A stretch of DNA of 6,657 nucleotides, taken from contig CAJASG010000445.1 of assembly GCA_903944555.1 (NCBI GenBank), forward strand, positions 1 to 6,657, given 5' to 3'. The translations under genes were made by a program, and so were the position numbers. Within the stretch, counting starts at the first letter, position 1, and each line of letters opens with the position of its first letter. Shown one piece after another: positions 5,320 through 6,657 of this stretch. The stretch is from an uncultured beta proteobacterium. GTDB taxonomy: Bacteria > Pseudomonadota > Gammaproteobacteria > Burkholderiales > Burkholderiaceae_C. A model generated the notes under the pieces. It saw only the letters and a program-made list of their open reading frames with translations, searched no databases and was not told where the DNA came from.

Positions 5320-6657
5320 ATGGCAAATTCAAAACTGATTCTGGACTTTGTTTATCAGCACGAGGAGGCGCAGGCTGACAAGGTTTTCCTGACCCAGCCT
5401 ACGGGTGGTGGGCAGGCGGTGGACTACACCTGGCGTCAGATGATGGACCAGGCCCGGCGCATGGCGAACCACTTGAAAGCACAAGGGTTTGAGCCTGGCG
5501 TTCGTATCGCCATTCTGTCCAAAAATTGCGCACATTTCATCATGGCCGAGCTGGCCATCTGGATGGCGGGCGGCACCACCGTCGCCATTTTCCCCACCGA
5601 GACCGCAGACACCGTCAAGTATGTGCTGGAGCACAGCGGTGCGAGTCTGATGTTTGTGGGCAAGCTCGATACCTGGGAGCAGCAAAAATCCGGCGTTGCA
5701 GCGGGCTTGCCCTGCATTGCCTTCCCCTTGGCACCCAAGACCGATTACCCCAGCTGGGACTCCATCATTGCCAAGACAGCACCCATGGCTGGCAAGGTGC
5801 AGCGTGCCGCAAATGAGATTGCGATTCTGATGTACACCTCGGGTTCTACCGGAACCCCCAAAGGCGTCATGCACAGCTTCCAAAGTGCCACGCGCGGTGC
5901 CGAAGGCTTTTCCACCTATATCGAGCACCAAATGGGGCCTGACACGCCAATTCGCCTGCTGTCGTATTTGCCCTTGGCGCACATTTTTGAGCGGGCTTTG
6001 ATCGAGTGCGCTTCCCTGATCTCCGGCAGACCGCATATTTTCTTTGCCGAGTCCCTGGATACGTTTGTTGCGGATTTGAACCGTGCACGCCCCACCTGCT
6101 TTGTCTCCGTGCCGCGTCTGTGGCTCAAGTTTCAGCAAGGCGTGTTTGCCAAGATGCCGCCCAAGAAGCTGGACCGCTTGCTGAGCATTCCGATTCTGGG
6201 CCGCATCGTGGCACGCAAGGTGCTCAAAGGCCTGGGCTTGAACGAAACACGCCTGGCGGCCAGCGGCTCGGCCCCTATTCCAGCCGAGTTGATTGAGTGG
6301 TACCGCCGACTGGGCCTGAACCTGATGGAAGGCTACGGCATGACGGAGGATTTTGCGTATTCGCACTCCTCCACCCCAACTCTGACTGCCCCCGGTTGTG
6401 TCGGCGCGCCCATGGAAGGCGTGCTGGTGCGTCTGAGCGAAGAAGGCGAGATCCTGATCAAGTCGCCCGGCCAGTTGGTGGGTTATTACAAGCGCCCCGA
6501 TCTGGATGCCGAGGTATTCACTGAGGACGGCTACTTCCGCACCGGCGACATAGGCGAGCGCCGTGCCGATGGCGTGCTGAAGCTTACCGGCCGCGTCAAA
6601 GAGCTGTTCAAAACGGCCAAGGGTAAGTATGTTGCTCCAGCACCGATCGAGAACAAA
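5320..6657 (+). CDS. Long-chain acyl-CoA synthetase (AMP-forming), C-terminus outside window
   Basis: The first 446 codons of an ANL-superfamily adenylating enzyme of the FAA1/FadD15 type (COG1022); full-length relatives are about 550-600 residues. It should activate long-chain fatty acids with ATP to acyl-adenylates and then acyl-CoA, feeding beta-oxidation or lipid synthesis at the cytoplasmic face of the membrane. Visible motifs: P-loop YTSGSTGTPKG (172-182), LPLAHIFER (217-225), SGSAPI (315-320), the adenylate-binding EGYGMTED (337-344), YFRTGDIGER (405-414), and the hinge LTGRVKELFKTAKGKYVAP (from 423), which is characteristic of long-chain rather than acetyl- or propionyl-CoA synthetases. 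The frame is intact across the window. The ATG at 5320 is the first possible start: an in-frame TAA at 5284 with no start codon between excludes a longer form. The Shine-Dalgarno signal is poor (only GACGGG, about 9 bases upstream). It is transcribed away from uup. Chain-length preference cannot be read from this part. Confidence 0.93.
   Translation, partial: MANSKLILDFVYQHEEAQADKVFLTQPTGGGQAVDYTWRQMMDQARRMANHLKAQGFEPGVRIAILSKNCAHFIMAELAIWMAGGTTVAIFPTETADTVKYVLEHSGASLMFVGKLDTWEQQKSGVAAGLPCIAFPLAPKTDYPSWDSIIAKTAPMAGKVQRAANEIAILMYTSGSTGTPKGVMHSFQSATRGAEGFSTYIEHQMGPDTPIRLLSYLPLAHIFERALIECASLISGRPHIFFAESLDTFVADLNRARPTCFVSVPRLWLKFQQGVFAKMPPKKLDRLLSIPILGRIVARKVLKGLGLNETRLAASGSAPIPAELIEWYRRLGLNLMEGYGMTEDFAYSHSSTPTLTAPGCVGAPMEGVLVRLSEEGEILIKSPGQLVGYYKRPDLDAEVFTEDGYFRTGDIGERRADGVLKLTGRVKELFKTAKGKYVAPAPIENK

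Noticed and set aside
5329..6366. 345-codon open frame on the minus strand opposite the acyl-CoA synthetase gene
   Set aside because: It lies wholly within a gene with clear adenylating-enzyme motifs. Its translation has no recognisable domain and the composition of an antisense shadow in GC-rich DNA.
1..6657. CRISPR array, tRNA, rRNA, insertion sequence or defence island
   Set aside because: No spaced direct repeats, tRNA-like cloverleaf, transposase motifs or nuclease/toxin genes were seen. Nearly all the sequence is taken up by four ordinary-looking genes.

Overview
The window looks like chromosomal DNA of a betaproteobacterium, most likely of the Comamonadaceae (Rhodoferax, Polaromonas or Acidovorax-like). 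This is inferred from the fairly high GC content, the codon use, the form of the Uup-type ABC-F protein and the long-chain acyl-CoA synthetase, and one AT-rich hairpin of a type I remember as dispersed in genomes of that family. No search was run. There are no RNA genes, CRISPR arrays, phage genes or complete mobile elements.

Layout: three genes lie on the minus strand and read right to left: uup (3172-5139), a periplasmic NMT1/SsuA-type solute-binding protein (2040-3122), and a membrane-bound dCACHE-HAMP-PAS sensor (2031 to beyond position 1). On the plus strand, a long-chain acyl-CoA synthetase gene starts at 5320 and runs off the right edge. A 180-base divergent intergenic region (5140-5319) separates it from uup. 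Both edge genes are partial; the sensor lacks its C-terminal output domain and the synthetase lacks its C-terminal end.

How the genes fit together: the binding-protein and sensor genes touch. The TAG stop of the first shares its G with a possible GTG start of the second, and the preferred ATG lies 9 bases further on. No permease or transporter ATPase is next to them; the only ABC protein here is an ABC-F factor without membrane domains. The simplest reading is a two-gene sensory unit in which a periplasmic binding protein presents its ligand to the cache domain of the sensor. The arrangement resembles LuxP-LuxQ or TorT-TorS, but with a different (NMT1/SsuA-like) binding-protein family. This is the most interesting feature of the window. 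uup and the acyl-CoA synthetase are ordinary housekeeping genes with no evident functional tie to the pair, although uup could be co-transcribed with it across a 49-base gap containing an inverted repeat.
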